A DNA stretch of 64,000 nucleotides from Elymus sibiricus (taxonomy: Eukaryota; Streptophyta; Magnoliopsida; Poales; Poaceae), in the NCBI GenBank assembly GCA_039707655.1, contig CM077667.1, positions 158,142,642 through 158,206,641 of the forward strand, given 5' to 3'. Shown here piece after piece: positions 23,116-35,177 of this stretch. Both the position numbers and the translations under genes were made by a program. Each line of letters starts with the position of its first letter. Positions within the stretch are counted from its first letter, which is position 1. The notes below the pieces were generated by a model. That model searched no databases and was not told the origin of the DNA. It worked only from the letters and a program-made list of their open reading frames with translations.

Positions 23116-23878
23116 ATGTCTGCAGCAGAATCGCTTGGATCTCATAGTCTGAATTCATTTGCAGACTACTTGCAGATTCACCTGGACTCTTCTAAAGCCT
23201 GCTCTTACTTACACACACCTGTGAAGCTTTTGCCGAAGACAATGGCCAGAGATGGGACTCCAAGGAAAGGAGGCAGGCAGAGACATTTGGATACTTCTAA
23301 AGACCCCCCTCCTACTCTTTATGAACAGTACAAGTCTGATCCAGAAGAAACATATACACATCGCAAGAATCGAATCCAATGGATTCGAAGATATTGGGCA
23401 GTTGAATGGTTCAATTACCGCTTCGTAACTGGCGAATATGCTGAGAAGCATACTGAGAAGGCCCATTGGACTGACATCATAAAGGAAAGGAGGCAGGCAG
23501 AGACAAAGGATGATGCTATCAGGGTTGGCTTCTACCCATGCATGTTCCGGCCACCAATGCCCAAGGATCCACATCTCTCAAGCGTTAAAGGTTTCACTCC
23601 TCTAGATGATGATGACAGTGATAATGCTCAGGGAGATGAAGCTGATCTGCCCCCTGCTACAAACCCGAAGCCTAAGCACACCACAAAGGCTTCAAAGCCC
23701 TCAAAGGCTTCAAAGCCCTCAAAGGCTTCAAGGCCTAAGGCTTCAAAGGCTTCAAAGGCTGCTGGCACAACATCTCAGGTGTCACAGTCACCTTCTGTTA
23801 ATCCAAAAGACACAGAAGATGAGTCTCGCCTGGTTAGGCAAATGAAAAGGAAAGCTGTTGCTTCTCGAGGACCGAAGC
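23116..23878 (+). pseudogene. E2 additional ORF, segment 1 (N-terminus)
   Basis: It starts MSAAESLGSHSLNSF directly after the predicted intron and is open until the insertion of solo LTR C. It has a basic/aromatic block KNRIQWIRRYWAVEWFNYRF shared with E1. A Lys/Ser/Pro repeat region follows, with several KASKPS units at about 23680-23760 (9-12 bp direct repeats). No catalytic motif is seen. Continuation in the same frame is at 28847. Unlike E1, this segment has no stop between the first Met and the MARDG Met at 23242. Confidence 0.75.
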
Positions 23879-26800
23879 TGTAACAGCCAGAGACCGACGC
23901 TCCAGAAGATTCCCGTTGTTTTCCAATCTCGTCGTGTGATTCGTTTTATTGTCACATTCATCATCGCATCATTCGCATCATCTTGCATAGCATCGTCACT
24001 CGTTTTCAAAAACTTGCATCCATTCGTAGTCGCCAGTTCTCTCCGTTCGCGTCGTCGACCATTTCGAGACCAACCACACACGCACGCGCCCGCGGCATTG
24101 CAAATATTGTTTTTAAAAGAGCGTATAAAACATTCTTGGATTGGGTCGAAACTTGGCGTGCGGTCTTGTTATATTGTAGGTAGACTGCCTACCAATTTTC
24201 ATCGCAATCAGAGGTCGTTTGATACCCCAATGATCTACTGTAGCGGCACCATCATCGGTTTATTCGTCGGACGTTTCGGTATTTCAAAATCATGCCACGG
24301 GCCACCAACCTCGCTCTCTTCTCAGCCCACACCCCCTCTACACAGCCCACTAAGCCCAGCAAAACCACCTCTCCGATCAGACCGTCCGATCACGATCGGA
24401 GGGTCGAAAAACCCCCTAACCCTAAACCTGCCTATTTAAGGGCCTCCCCATGCCATTTTGGGCATCTCCCTCTCCCTGCCTCAAAAACCGCGCTCCACCA
24501 ACCTCCACCCACCAGCCAGCCGCCGCCCCACTTTGTTTTCCGTGCCTGGCCGCCCCTAAGCCGCCACTTGGCGCCACCCGAGCGGCTGCGCCGCCACCCG
24601 CCGTCGTCACGGCCAGCCGGAGGCCGCCACTTGGCGCCCCCTGCCCCTCTGCCTCGCCCCAGCCAGCCGCAGCCCGCCCGGGCCCGGGGCAGGCCCGCCC
24701 GAGCCCATCGGGGCCCGGGGCAGCCCGCGTGCGCCGCCGCCCGAACCCTAGCGCCGCCCGTCTGCCCCGCCGCCGCGCCTCGCCTCGCCGGACCCCGTCG
24801 CCGCTTGCCGCAGCTCGCCGCCGGATCCGCGCCGCCATCCGCCGGTGCGGTTCATGCCACCGCCGCCCCGCGTCCCTGTCGCCTCCATGCAACCGCGAGC
24901 GCCGCCGCCATGTTCGCCGGCGCCGGACCTTGCCGCCTCGCCGGACCTCACCGCCGGCCGGATCCGGGGTTGCCACGCCCGGATCTGCCTCGACCCCCGG
25001 CTACCGGCGCCCTCTCGCCCGTCGTCCTCGCCAGTAGCCGCCTCGGCCCGCCATGGCCGGCCCTCCTCTGCGTTGGGAGTGGACAGCCTCGTCCCGGGCC
25101 TCCTCGACCCCCGATCCAAACAGGACTCCAGATGCCGCCGTCCCCGTACCTCTTCGTCCACAGGGTATAGGATTCGTCTAAGTCCTTAAAAAATTGTCAT
25201 TTTGCCATCATATTGCATTTTGTATGGCTCTTATCTTGCAAACCGTGCATCAAATGGTTAAGTGTGATACATGCAAGTTGACCTATTTTTCGTGCTCTAC
25301 ATGATAGCATCATTGGCATATACATTAGGGTTCATCTAGATGCTGTAAATTGTGTTGCAAAAGTGCATCTCATCGTTAGTTGCGATTCTGTTATTTCATT
25401 CGATTTTGCGCGGATGATTGCATCTCAATCGTAGGTCTTTTGCATATGGAGTCTTCATGAGTATTGGCCTATAATATGTCTACTTTGATGCCATGCCCCT
25501 GGTTGCTAGGTAGAACATCATCATCATATTCAATTGTTGCTCTCAAGTTGCTACAGCGATAAAACTGAAATCTGTTAACGATGAGTTCCGTTTTGCGAGC
25601 ATCATATTAAGCAAACCATGCATCCTATGTAATTTTGCCAATGGTATGATTTGAAGTGTGACATGTCTACTTGTTGTTAGTGTCCTTGCCATGCTCATAA
25701 GTGATTGTTATGCTACTGTTATTGCCATGTCAACATGCCTAGTCAATGCTGCAGTTTTGGGAGAGAGCTAAATTTCACTAAGTCTGAAACTGTTATTTTG
25801 TTGCCATGTTGCCATGTGATTGCTATTGATCTAGGAGTCTTTTGTGGTTGCTCCAATGGAGTCTTTTGTTAAGCATGTTATGCTCTATCTTGTTGAGCCA
25901 ATAGTTTGCATGAATAGGTTTTGCATCATAATTAACTCTGCTGTCCAATGGGTCAATCTGTTAAAAACTGATGCACATGTCTACTCTAATTTTCACTAAG
26001 TCTGAGAATCTGTTTTCTTCATAATGCCATATTGTGTTGATGCTAGCCATGATTCTATGCATAATTAGACCTTGCCACCATGGAATGAATTGTAGTGCAT
26101 CATGTCTACTACCATGCTGTAAAGTTTCATGCCAATATATGACCTGTAGCATATAGTTTTACTGCTGCCAATATGCCCCCATGAAAATCAGCTATGCTAA
26201 AACCTGTTATTTTCACTAAGTCCTAATCTGTTATATTTTGTTGCCATGTTGTGAGCTTCCTACCATGTGATCCATGACTATTTTGAGTATGATATGTGAA
26301 GATGAAATGAAGTGTGTGTTATATGCTACAGCCCCATGCTTAGTGGTGCATTTTAGAATCTTGTAGCTTGTTGTTTTCATGTGTGCAAAATGCTATCTTG
26401 CTGTTTTGGGCAGATTTGCACGAAAACTTGTGTTGGTTGTTGTGGTTGACCCGTAGCTCCGTTTTGGTCATGCCATATATGAAACTTGCTTAGATTTTCA
26501 TGTAGTATCATAATATCTTGCTGCATTCATGATTTGGAATGTTTGTGGTTGTCATTTTCATGCATTTTGCATTCATGTCATGTTCATCTTGTGAAGGTCA
26601 TATCTTTTAGACCGTAGCTCCGTTTGAGATGTTCCATATATGTAAATCGACTAGAATGACGTGTAGAATTGCATGGTATATTTTATTTTCCTGTTTAATA
26701 AATATAAAACATGATTAGTTCAGATCTGGACCAATTTTGAAATTAACATATGGGGTCGTTTCGGAAGTGCTATATGTTGTTTCCGGCCTCATTTAAACTT

Positions 26801-28841
26801 GCCTAGATGTGTAGTTTACTTATGCTTCACCTCTTGCCATGTTTAACAACATTTAATATTGTCGTGTACCTAAACGAGAGTGAACTAAATATTCGAATGT
26901 GGAGTTTCGTCAATATGCAACTCGTTGCATATTGAGCTTCACTTAATGTGTAGAAGTTGATTGTTGTGCTTGCCATGTCATGCATAACATGCATCATATT
27001 TGAAGTGCATCATGTCATGCATATGTCGTGGTGTATCGTGTGTTGATTGTTTGTTCCGGATTGCTTCTTCTCGATAGAGTTCCGAAAGCGTTCGGAGTGT
27101 GAGGATTCGTTCGACTACGTTGGCTCGTCTTCTTCATGGATTTGTTCTTCTTCCAAGCAGGATCTCAGGCAAGATGATCATTTCCCTGGATACCATTACT
27201 ATCATTGCCATGCTAGATGTCTCGTTTCTATCGCTGTCTCGCTACCTACCACTTGTTTGTCAAGCCTCCCAAAATGCCATGAAAAGCCTCTAACCCCTCC
27301 ACATCCCAGCAAAACATTGTTTGGCTATGTTACCGCTTGCTCAGCCCTTCTTATAGCGTTGCTAGTTGCAGGTGCATTTTTTTTCATGTGCCAACATGGA
27401 TATCCTTTTGTTATATCACAATATTATTGCTATTTAATATAATGCACATATACACTTGGTAAAGGGTGGAAGGCTTGGCCATTTGCTCGGTGTTTTGTTC
27501 CACTCTTGCCTCCCTAGTTACTTGTGTACCAGTGTTATGTTCCATAATTGAGCGCTCCTAACATGCTCGGGGTTGTTATGGGGACCCCCTTGACTTTCGT
27601 TTTAGGATAAAACTTGCCTGGCAAGGCCCAACTTTGGTACTACATTTGCCCAACATAATAATACTGAACACCTTTACTAAAGCATAGGGCATCATGAACC
27701 CGAGGAGTTAATTCAACATAATACAGGGGGCCAGTGCTGCTGGTGCTGGTCCAAAATAGAGCACTGTGCGGGGCCACCCCAGATGATTTCTATCAGGCCT
27801 CCGTACGCATAGCTTATCCGTCGTGGCCTGAGAACGAGATACGCGGCTCCTATCGGGATTGTCGGCACGTCGGGCGGCCTTGCTGGATTTGTTTTACCTT
27901 TCTCGAACGTCTTGTGATCGGAATTTCGACGACACTTCAGGCTATCTCGAAGTTGAGATTTTCCACCGGGATTCCGCAATACTACGGGTGATTCCACAGT
28001 TGAGGAATTCCAACGCGGCGTTTGGTTAGTTTGTGATGGATGAGTTGGAGCACCCCTACAGGGTTAAATCTTTCGGAAAGCCGTGCCCGCGGTTAAGTGG
28101 CAACTTGGAAACTTTGTTTAACATCTGGTCATAGCAAACTTGAAGTAAACTCAAATAAAATACACCAACCGTGTGCGTAACCCTGACTGTCTCTTCTCGT
28201 GAGTCCTTATCCGAGAGAGAACATGGTGGGGTTATGTTTGATCGTAAGTAGGTGTTTAGGATCTCTTAGAGATCATTACTAGTTCACGACCGTTTATGCG
28301 ACAATCATCCCCCTTTATTCTTGTACTAGTAAGTTAGCCACTCAAATAAATCCTTAGTGGCTGTTGCAGCCTCACCACTTAACCATACCTCACCCATTAA
28401 GCTTTAATAGGCTTGATACCCTTGGAAATGAGATTGCTGAGTCCCCGTGGCTCACAGATTACTACAACAACAGTTGCAGGTACAGGTAAAGCGATGATTT
28501 GACGTGAGCGCGATGTTTGTTTGATTTGGAGTTCTTCTTCTTCTTCATCGATCTAGGATGGGTTCTAGGCCGGCATCCTGGGATAGCAAGGATGGATGTC
28601 ATTTTATCGTTTGTTTTCGTCCGTAGTCGGACCCTGCTCTTCTGTATGATGTTTGGACATGATGTTGTATTGATGTGATATTGATGTAGCTTGTGGCGAG
28701 TGTAAGCCAATTCCATATACTCATCTCTTCTTTACATGTACTTGTAATGATATCCATTCTTGCGAAACGACGAGATGCGCTTCTATCCCTGTCGAGGCCT
28801 TCTTGCCAAAATAAGGATAGGATCGCATCTTGGGCGTGACA
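23879..28841 (+). mobile_element. Solo LTR C (4963 bp) in the E2 additional ORF, TSD GAAGC
   Basis: It begins TGTAACAGCCAGAG and ends TGGGCGTGACA, flanked by GAAGC at 23874-23878 and 28842-28846. There are no retroviral protein motifs inside. A GC-rich segment at 24430-25170 starts with CCTATTTAAGGGCC, a probable core promoter. The remainder (25200-28800) is AT-rich with many CATGTTG/TTGCCATG words and no supported gene. ORFs of up to 292 codons in the GC-rich segment are Pro/Ala/Arg-rich on several overlapping frames and look like composition artefacts. Confidence 0.8.
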
Positions 28842-31051
28842 GAAGCCATCTGTCTCCCTGATGGACGCTGCAAATATGATTGAACACTCCGATGATGAGT
28901 TTGATGATGAAGCGACGGCGAAGCTTATCCAGAAGAAAGAAGAGGAAGCTAAACGTCTCGAAGACTTACCTCTCTTTGACCCAGCAATTCTCGATCACTT
29001 CATTGACGAGTGGTTCACTGATCCCTCCCTCACCATCGATGCCCTAAAGCTACCCATTGGGTTAAGTGTCACCTTCCAAGGGCTGGTGAATGAGGAACTT
29101 ACCGTGGCACAAAAGGCCATACAGCTAAAGGCTAAGATTAGCCATGAGAAGACATTCTTCAAGGCCAACCTCCACAAACTTAATGCTGATCAGATTCAGG
29201 GCTATCAGCTTATGATGAAAGACCTCAAGGCTCTGTTTGACAAGAGATGTGAAGCTGTCAAAGGCGCCCTAGTGCATCTCAAGAAGAAGGTTGTCACCAT
29301 GGTTCAAGCACACAATGACATGTTGAAGCAAAAAGCTCTTGGCCAGCTTGCTCTTGATCCACGGATCATTGAGAGATCCAGACATGCTTCAATGTCTTCG
29401 AGCCAAACCGCTCCATCAAGACCTGAATCTCGAGGCATTGTCTTCCTAGCTGGCTTCACTGGCTCAAGAGCTCCACCGCCTTCCTCTGCTGCAACCAGCA
29501 AGAAGACCAAGCAAGCCGAAGCTGAGGCCAGAAAACGCAAGTCTGCTCCTGCCTCCGAAGCCCAACCTGTGAAGAGGTAGAAGACAAAGAAGTTGAAGCC
29601 TTCTGTTTTGGCCCATGTGCCCAAACCCCTTCCGGCTCCATCCACCATACCTACTGCTCAACAGGAGAAACTACGAGTAACACCCATCTCCATTGCTCCA
29701 CCTGCCTCTGAGATCCCAGAGAGGCAGGTGATACTTCATGAGTCTGCTACCACAGAGACTCCGATTGCTGAAGACATTCCAGTTGCTGACACCAATGCAG
29801 CTAAAGACATTGCTCCTGAAGACAATGTTGCGCAAGACCCCATGCCTCAAATTGATACACCCATGGTATCATCGCCACAACAGGAAAGTGAATTCGTGGA
29901 TATTGGCACCCCACTCAGGCCAGATGTGCCTGAAAACATTCCAAGCACTCCACCTTCAACCTTCTCAACTCCTGTGCCCAGAACACCAGAATCTCCATTC
30001 GTGTCCCATGAAGTCACAGCCACAACTCATGCGTCGCCTCTCAAAAGGCTTCGCCATGCACCAAGACTGGAAATATCTTCGATGCAGAGCATACCTGAAG
30101 ATGAAGTCCACGTATCTCCGACTGCACCAGCCGATGAAGTGCTCGGGATTGAAGATGTTCCTCGAAATCAATCTGAGACTGAAGTCAAGGCAGCAGAAGA
30201 CATTGCTGCAAACAACACTGAGGGCGAAGCCAATGCCCCATCCCCAGATGGTCCTCTAGTACCTGCCACACCATCCTCTGATGACAATGGTGACCACATT
30301 GTCTTGGCTCGCAATGGAGAAGGCGAAATGGTTCCCACCAAATGGCCAAGGCGGGTTGCTCCATCAAGGATGGGTCCGCAATACGAATACATCATTCATC
30401 GCCGCCCCAATGTCATGAAGCCAATGCCCAGAATTCCATGTCTTCGACAGTCTGGCCCTGCAAGACCATTGGTCTTTGATGTCCAAAGCTTCAGATTGAA
30501 CAACACATTCCTTGACTCAGACAAAAATCCATACAATCATCTGAAGATTCAATCTGACAGATTCTGGAGTGCACCACAACGTCGGTACTACATGTGTGTG
30601 CTCTATGGACAAGACATGATCTCCCCCCACAAACATCTCAGTTATGAAGCTATGAGGGGTCTTCCTTGTTTTGATCAAGCATTGGATTGTCTTTAGGATG
30701 TTGGACTGTTGCCATTTGTGACTGACCATGAAGACTAGAATGAGGAGCTCATTCTCCAGTTCTATGCAACTCTCCACATCTCTGGATTTGGGAGAGATTT
30801 GAACACTTGGAAGATGGATTTCATGATCCGTGATGAGCACATCACTGCCTCTGCATTGGACTTCTTTCCTACTACCCCTCTTGCTACCTCAGGAGAAGGC
30901 TTAGACCCAAGATCAGAAGCCTATGCTGCTGCCAATAGTAGCATCTTTCACGCACCAGAGCCCAAAATGACTGCTATGCTCACATTGATGAAGCCTTTGG
31001 CCCCAGATGCAGAGTTGCCAATGTCATTCTTTGTTGATGATCTTTAGTATC
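28842..31051 (+). pseudogene. E2 additional ORF, segment 2 (middle)
   Basis: It continues segment 1 in frame. The early part matches the E1 region with LPLFDPAILDHFIDEW (E1 has a similar Asp-Pro-Lys and Phe-Ile-Asp block) and a helical Lys-rich stretch. An acidic, Pro/Thr-rich region (29640-30350) follows, then a conserved block with NEELILQFYA at about 30739. Stops: TAG at 29578-29580, 30694-30696, 30736-30738 and 31045-31047. Comparison with E1 puts Trp at the 30736 site; the others read as likely former Gln codons. Otherwise there is no frameshift over 2.2 kb, so the ORF was under coding constraint before inactivation. Confidence 0.75.
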
Positions 31052-31629
31052 TGTCAGGGATATAACCCCGCGATATAACCCGGCCAGGATATGACCCGGC
31101 CAGGACTTGGCAAGTCACCAATGACCCGTCCACAGGCTTGGCGTCTCATAGTTAAGACCCGTAAGATGGGCCAGAAGATGGAAGGCTAAGCTACAAGGCG
31201 ACTTACCAGGCGGGCCAAGACTAAGGCCCAGAGACATGAAGATGGCGGTTCATAAGCCGCCATAAGAGGACTTGTTCTGTAAGACTAGGGAGTTGGAGCC
31301 AGGATCGGTTACGTTATATGACCCAACCCGGACTCGTGTAAGCCGTCGGACCTCAGCCTATGTATAAAAAGGCGAGACCTGGCGGCAAGTTAGACAAGTT
31401 AAGTAAGACAGAAACCGAGCAGTCGAGACCTAGGGCAAGCAAGTCGCCCCTTGTAATCGAAACAGCAGTCAATACAATACAAGCAGGACGTAGGCTTTTA
31501 CCTCCACCGAGAGGGGCCGAACGTGGGTAAACTCGTGTCCCTTGTCCCGTTTAACCCCTTTGAGTCCACCTCTTTAGCGATGGCCTCGAACCTAAGCCTT
31601 CGGGCATCTGCCGTGACAAAACCACGACA
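31052..31629 (+). repeat. 5' LTR of element D (578 bp)
   Basis: It runs TGTCAGGGATATAACC ... ACCACGACA, with the GTATC duplication before it and the PBS after it. TATAAAAA lies at 31363-31370. Confidence 0.95.
31363..31370 (+). promoter_or_regulatory. TATA box in element D 5' LTR
   Basis: CTATGTATAAAAAGGCGAG lies 311 bp into the LTR, with the identical site at 36792-36799 in the 3' LTR. Confidence 0.65.
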
Positions 31630-31631
31630 GT

Positions 31632-31649
31632 TGGCGCCCACCGTGGGGC
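31632..31649 (+). promoter_or_regulatory. Primer-binding site of element D
   Basis: TGGCGCCCACCGTGGGGC starts two bases after the LTR. This form is common in grass Tat-lineage Gypsy elements; the exact tRNA was not determined. Confidence 0.7.
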
Positions 31650-31717
31650 TAGCGCTTGATAGTGTTGAGTTCTCAAAGGGTTCTCTCTCAGAGATCGAGG
31701 GGTACGAGGTTGACAGG

Positions 31718-34097
31718 ATGACCGAGAGTCGCCGCAGAAAGCTTTACATCGACAACGCCGACCAGGGCCCCGAGGCCGACTCAATCGAGTGTGGTTTCCG
31801 GGTCCACTTTGGCGGAATCCGCGTCTTCATCGGCAAGATCAGCGGATCTGAACCCGAGCCGGACATCTGCACCGACATCGTCGAGCCGGCTCGGCGCAAG
31901 CAACTCGCCCGGAGCGTGCAACCCGCCCATGTTGACTCGGGCAAGAAGCATGTCTTCGTTGGCTTTACTCAGGGCATGGAACTTGAAGGTTCTATGTCAC
32001 AGGAGGAAACTCTTGTCTACTTAGAGGAAGGATCCTCGAGTGGAGAGACGGAATCGATCTATCAGCTTAATAATGGTGGACTTGGGGGCTATGACGAGCC
32101 GTACTCCGAGTCGGAGTACCATGAGCCGGAGGAATATGAGCCGCCAAGCCATGCCACCTTCTTCATGGCGGGTGCAGCGGCGGCTCAGGGCAGCACAGCC
32201 GCCGGTCTAACTGGGTCCGGGTCAGGCACCCCCCCCGGCTCAGGTTCTTCTGGATCTAATGAACGAGCTTACAGCCTTGATGGAGACTGAGGTCACTGCT
32301 GAAAACCAAGAGGCCCGTAATGCGGAGATCGCAAAGTTGAAGCATCAGATGGCCGAAGTCCAACAGGAGATCAATGAGCTGAAGGCTCAGATGGATGCAG
32401 AGGCAGAATGCCTTAAGGCGGACGCTTTTCGTTTTGAGTTAGAGCGGCAGTCAGCGGCGGCGGTTCATCGCATGAGACATCAATCCCGCTTGCAGTATGA
32501 AGCTAGGGATCTTTTTCACACGCCAGGAACAGGACGGAACATACCTTTAACCGTAACCCGGACGGCGGAAATACCTGGAAGCCGGGCGGCGGCTCAACGT
32601 CAGCAGCTAGACCCGCCCCGACGGAATCAAGACCCACCACCTTTCTATCCAACGCCGCCAGGTCATTATGCTAACCCGGCGGAGAACATGGTGGCAGCGG
32701 CAACCAGGCTTGATACAATCCCAATCCCCGATGAGGCACCTTATGCAGAAGAGGTGCGGAATGCCATCGGATACCTGCGCACGGCGATGGCCCAGTAGGG
32801 GAAATATAATTACAGCCGGAGTCGTGTGCATTCAACCCCCATCCACGGCCGTAGCTACAGCCGGCGTTATGAGTCGCCGGCGGTCTCTAGCAGTAACCCG
32901 CCGCAAGCTGATCGGGCGGCTCTGGATGTTCAAACACGGGTGGAACGGGCAAAAGCACAGCAAGAAGCGGCGGCTTTGGCAGCAGCGGCGGCTTATCAGG
33001 ATCCCACAGTTGCCCCTTCCGTCTCAGGAGGAGCGGGGGCGACTTCCAGGGCTGTGGGAGTACCATGTTTGGTGTCGGCTCTGCGGAATGAGCGTCTGCC
33101 GAAGGATTTCAAGGGTCCTCGTAAGGTGCCCAATTACACTGCTGATTTACCTCCAGAGGCCTGGGTTGAAAGTTATGAGCTAGCCATGGAGATGTTGGAC
33201 GTTAGTGATGCGGTCTGCGCCAAGTATTTCATCATGATGCTGGAAGGGCCGGCTCGCACATGGTTGAAGGGTTTGCCACCCAACAGCATTAACTCCTAGG
33301 CCGAGTTAAGGGCGAAATTCATCAAAAATTTTAAAGGAACATGCAAGCAGCCCATGACGATTGTGGATTTGGACCAGTGTGTGCAGCGTGAGGACGAGTC
33401 GTCTCATCACTGGGTCCGGCGAGTCTCCGAAATCATCCACTCTTCTGAGCAGATTACGGCCTCTCAGGCGGTTTTGATTCTAGAGAAGAATTGTCACTTC
33501 ATGCCTTTAAAGCAGAAACTTGGCCGGCTCAAACGCTCATGCCAAGATATGGGGGAGCTCATGGCGGCTCTCACCAAGTACGCAGATTCTGATAACACGA
33601 AGGACCCGGACTCTGATAATGAGAAATCAGGTCAAGGGAAGAAAGGTAGCAATGGCAAGCGGAAGCACCCAGATGGCGGGTCAGAATTGGTGGCAAACGC
33701 CAACGTCAGGAACAACCGTGCTAAGGGCAGCGGGAACTTCGAGCAGTCTTTTAACAAGGGAAAAACTACTTTCAACCTGGAGGAGAGGCTTAGCCAACCT
33801 TGTCCAGAGCACACCCGGCCGAATAAGCCGGCAAACCATCTATGGAGGGATTGTTATACTATGAGACAGTTCTGGAATTACAGCATTCAACAGCATCGCG
33901 ATAACGGTGATGGCCCATTGGGCGGCTCAGGTCCGGGCGGCTCAGAAGCCGGCTTTGATGCTGGTGGCTCAAGGTCCGGTTGCCAGGGTCAAGGCAACCA
34001 TGGGGGTCATAATCAACAGCCTCGCGGCGGAGGCCAGCGGCAGAATAACCAGTCAGGGTATCAGAGGAACCCGAAATGCCTTAACGAGGATTACTAA
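31718..34097 (+). pseudogene. gag: Gag of element D, broken by one frameshift and two TAG codons
   Basis: The ATG at 31718 (MTESRRRKL) opens a 190-codon acidic N-terminal region ending at 32290. The next frame begins around 32259 (MNELTALMETEV). The shift probably lies at the C8 run 32229-32236. The second frame continues to 34097 with TAG at 32796-32798 and 33297-33299. A coiled coil follows at about 32320-32460. The retrotransposon gag domain (PEAWVESYELAMEML ... EGPARTWLKGLPPNSI) is at about 33160-33296, then VQREDESSHHWVRRVSEI. A Cys/His group C-x2-H-x8-H-x4-C is at about 33800-33855. The Gly-rich C-terminus (33920-34070) may bind RNA. Confidence 0.8.
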
Positions 34098-34292
34098 AAC
34101 ACCTCAAACGGGATCATTTATAACCCGCAATGGGCAACTTCAACCTTCAGTGGAGATTATTAAGCCAACTCCTCAAGTCATCTTAAAGACTTGGGGGCTA
34201 TGCAGTTATGACTCGGCAAAGATTGTTATTTCAAAGAAGATAAAACCTGGTCCTGGAGACTGCCGCCACATTCCCACAGGTGACCCGCCGTT

Positions 34293-35177
34293 CTCTTTGA
34301 CAGTCAATCTATGTGACCCTGAACTGTCAAGAGCCGGCTTATGATTTACGTCTCTTTGACAGTCAATCTATGTGACCCTGAACTGTCAAGAGCCGGCTTA
34401 TGATTTACGTCTCTTTGACAGTCAATCTATGTGACCCTGAACTGTCAAGAGCCGGCTTATGATTTACGTCTCTTTGACAGTCAATCTATATGACCCTGAA
34501 CTGTCAAGAGCCGGCTTATGATTTACGTCTCTTTGACAGTCAATCTATGTGACCCTGAACTGTCAAGAGCCGGCTTATGATTTACGTCTCTTTGACAGTC
34601 AATCTATGTGACCCTGAACTGTCAAGAGCCGGCTTATGATTTACGTCTCTTTGACAGTCAATCTATATGACCCTGAACTGTCAAGAGCCGGCTTATGATT
34701 TACGTCTCTTTGACAGTCAATCTATATGACCCTGAACTGTCAAGAGCCGGCTTATGATTTACGTCTCTTTGACAGTCAATCTATGTGACCCTGAACTGTC
34801 AAGAGCCGGCTTATGATTTACGTCTCTTTGACAGTCAATCTATGTGACCCTGAACTGTCAAGAGCCGGCTTATGATTTACGTCTCTTTGACAATCAATCT
34901 ATGTGACCCTGAACTGTCAAGAGCCGGCTTATGATTTACGTCTCTTTGACAGTCAATCTATATGACCCTGAACTGTCAAGAGTCGGCTTATGATTTACGT
35001 CTCTTTGACAGTCAATCTATGTGACCCTGAACTGTCAAGAGCCGGCTTATGATTTACGTCTCTTTGACAGTCAATCTATGTGACCCTGAACTGTCAAGAG
35101 CCGGATTATGATTTACCTCTCTTTGACAGTCAATCTATATGACCCTGAACTTGTCAAAAGAGTCGGTTTTATAAATT
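34293..35177 (+). repeat. Tandem array of fifteen 59-bp units with an internal 8-bp inverted repeat
   Basis: CTCTTTGACAGTCAATCT recurs at exact 59-bp spacing from 34293 to 35119, 15 units. Each unit contains TTGACAGT ... ACTGTCAA, perfect 8-bp arms around an 18-nt loop. The CTATGTG/CTATATG variant reads G G G A G G A A G G G A G G A over units 1-15, so units 1-7 repeat as 9-15, an 8-unit (472 bp) higher-order period. The array lies 196 bp after the gag stop. A degenerate copy follows at about 35180-35260. Confidence 0.95.

Noticed and set aside
23858..24439. 193-codon frame after the first segment of the E2 extra ORF
   Set aside because: It crosses the boundary into solo LTR C at 23879 and is made of LTR sequence.
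24292..25170. Open frames up to 292 codons in a GC-rich block
   Set aside because: Several overlapping frames on both strands are equally open, are Pro/Ala/Arg-rich and lie inside solo LTR C. High GC explains them.
34293..35177. CRISPR array or satellite DNA
   Set aside because: Units are contiguous without unique spacers and sit inside one retroelement in a plant genome, so this is an element-internal tandem repeat.
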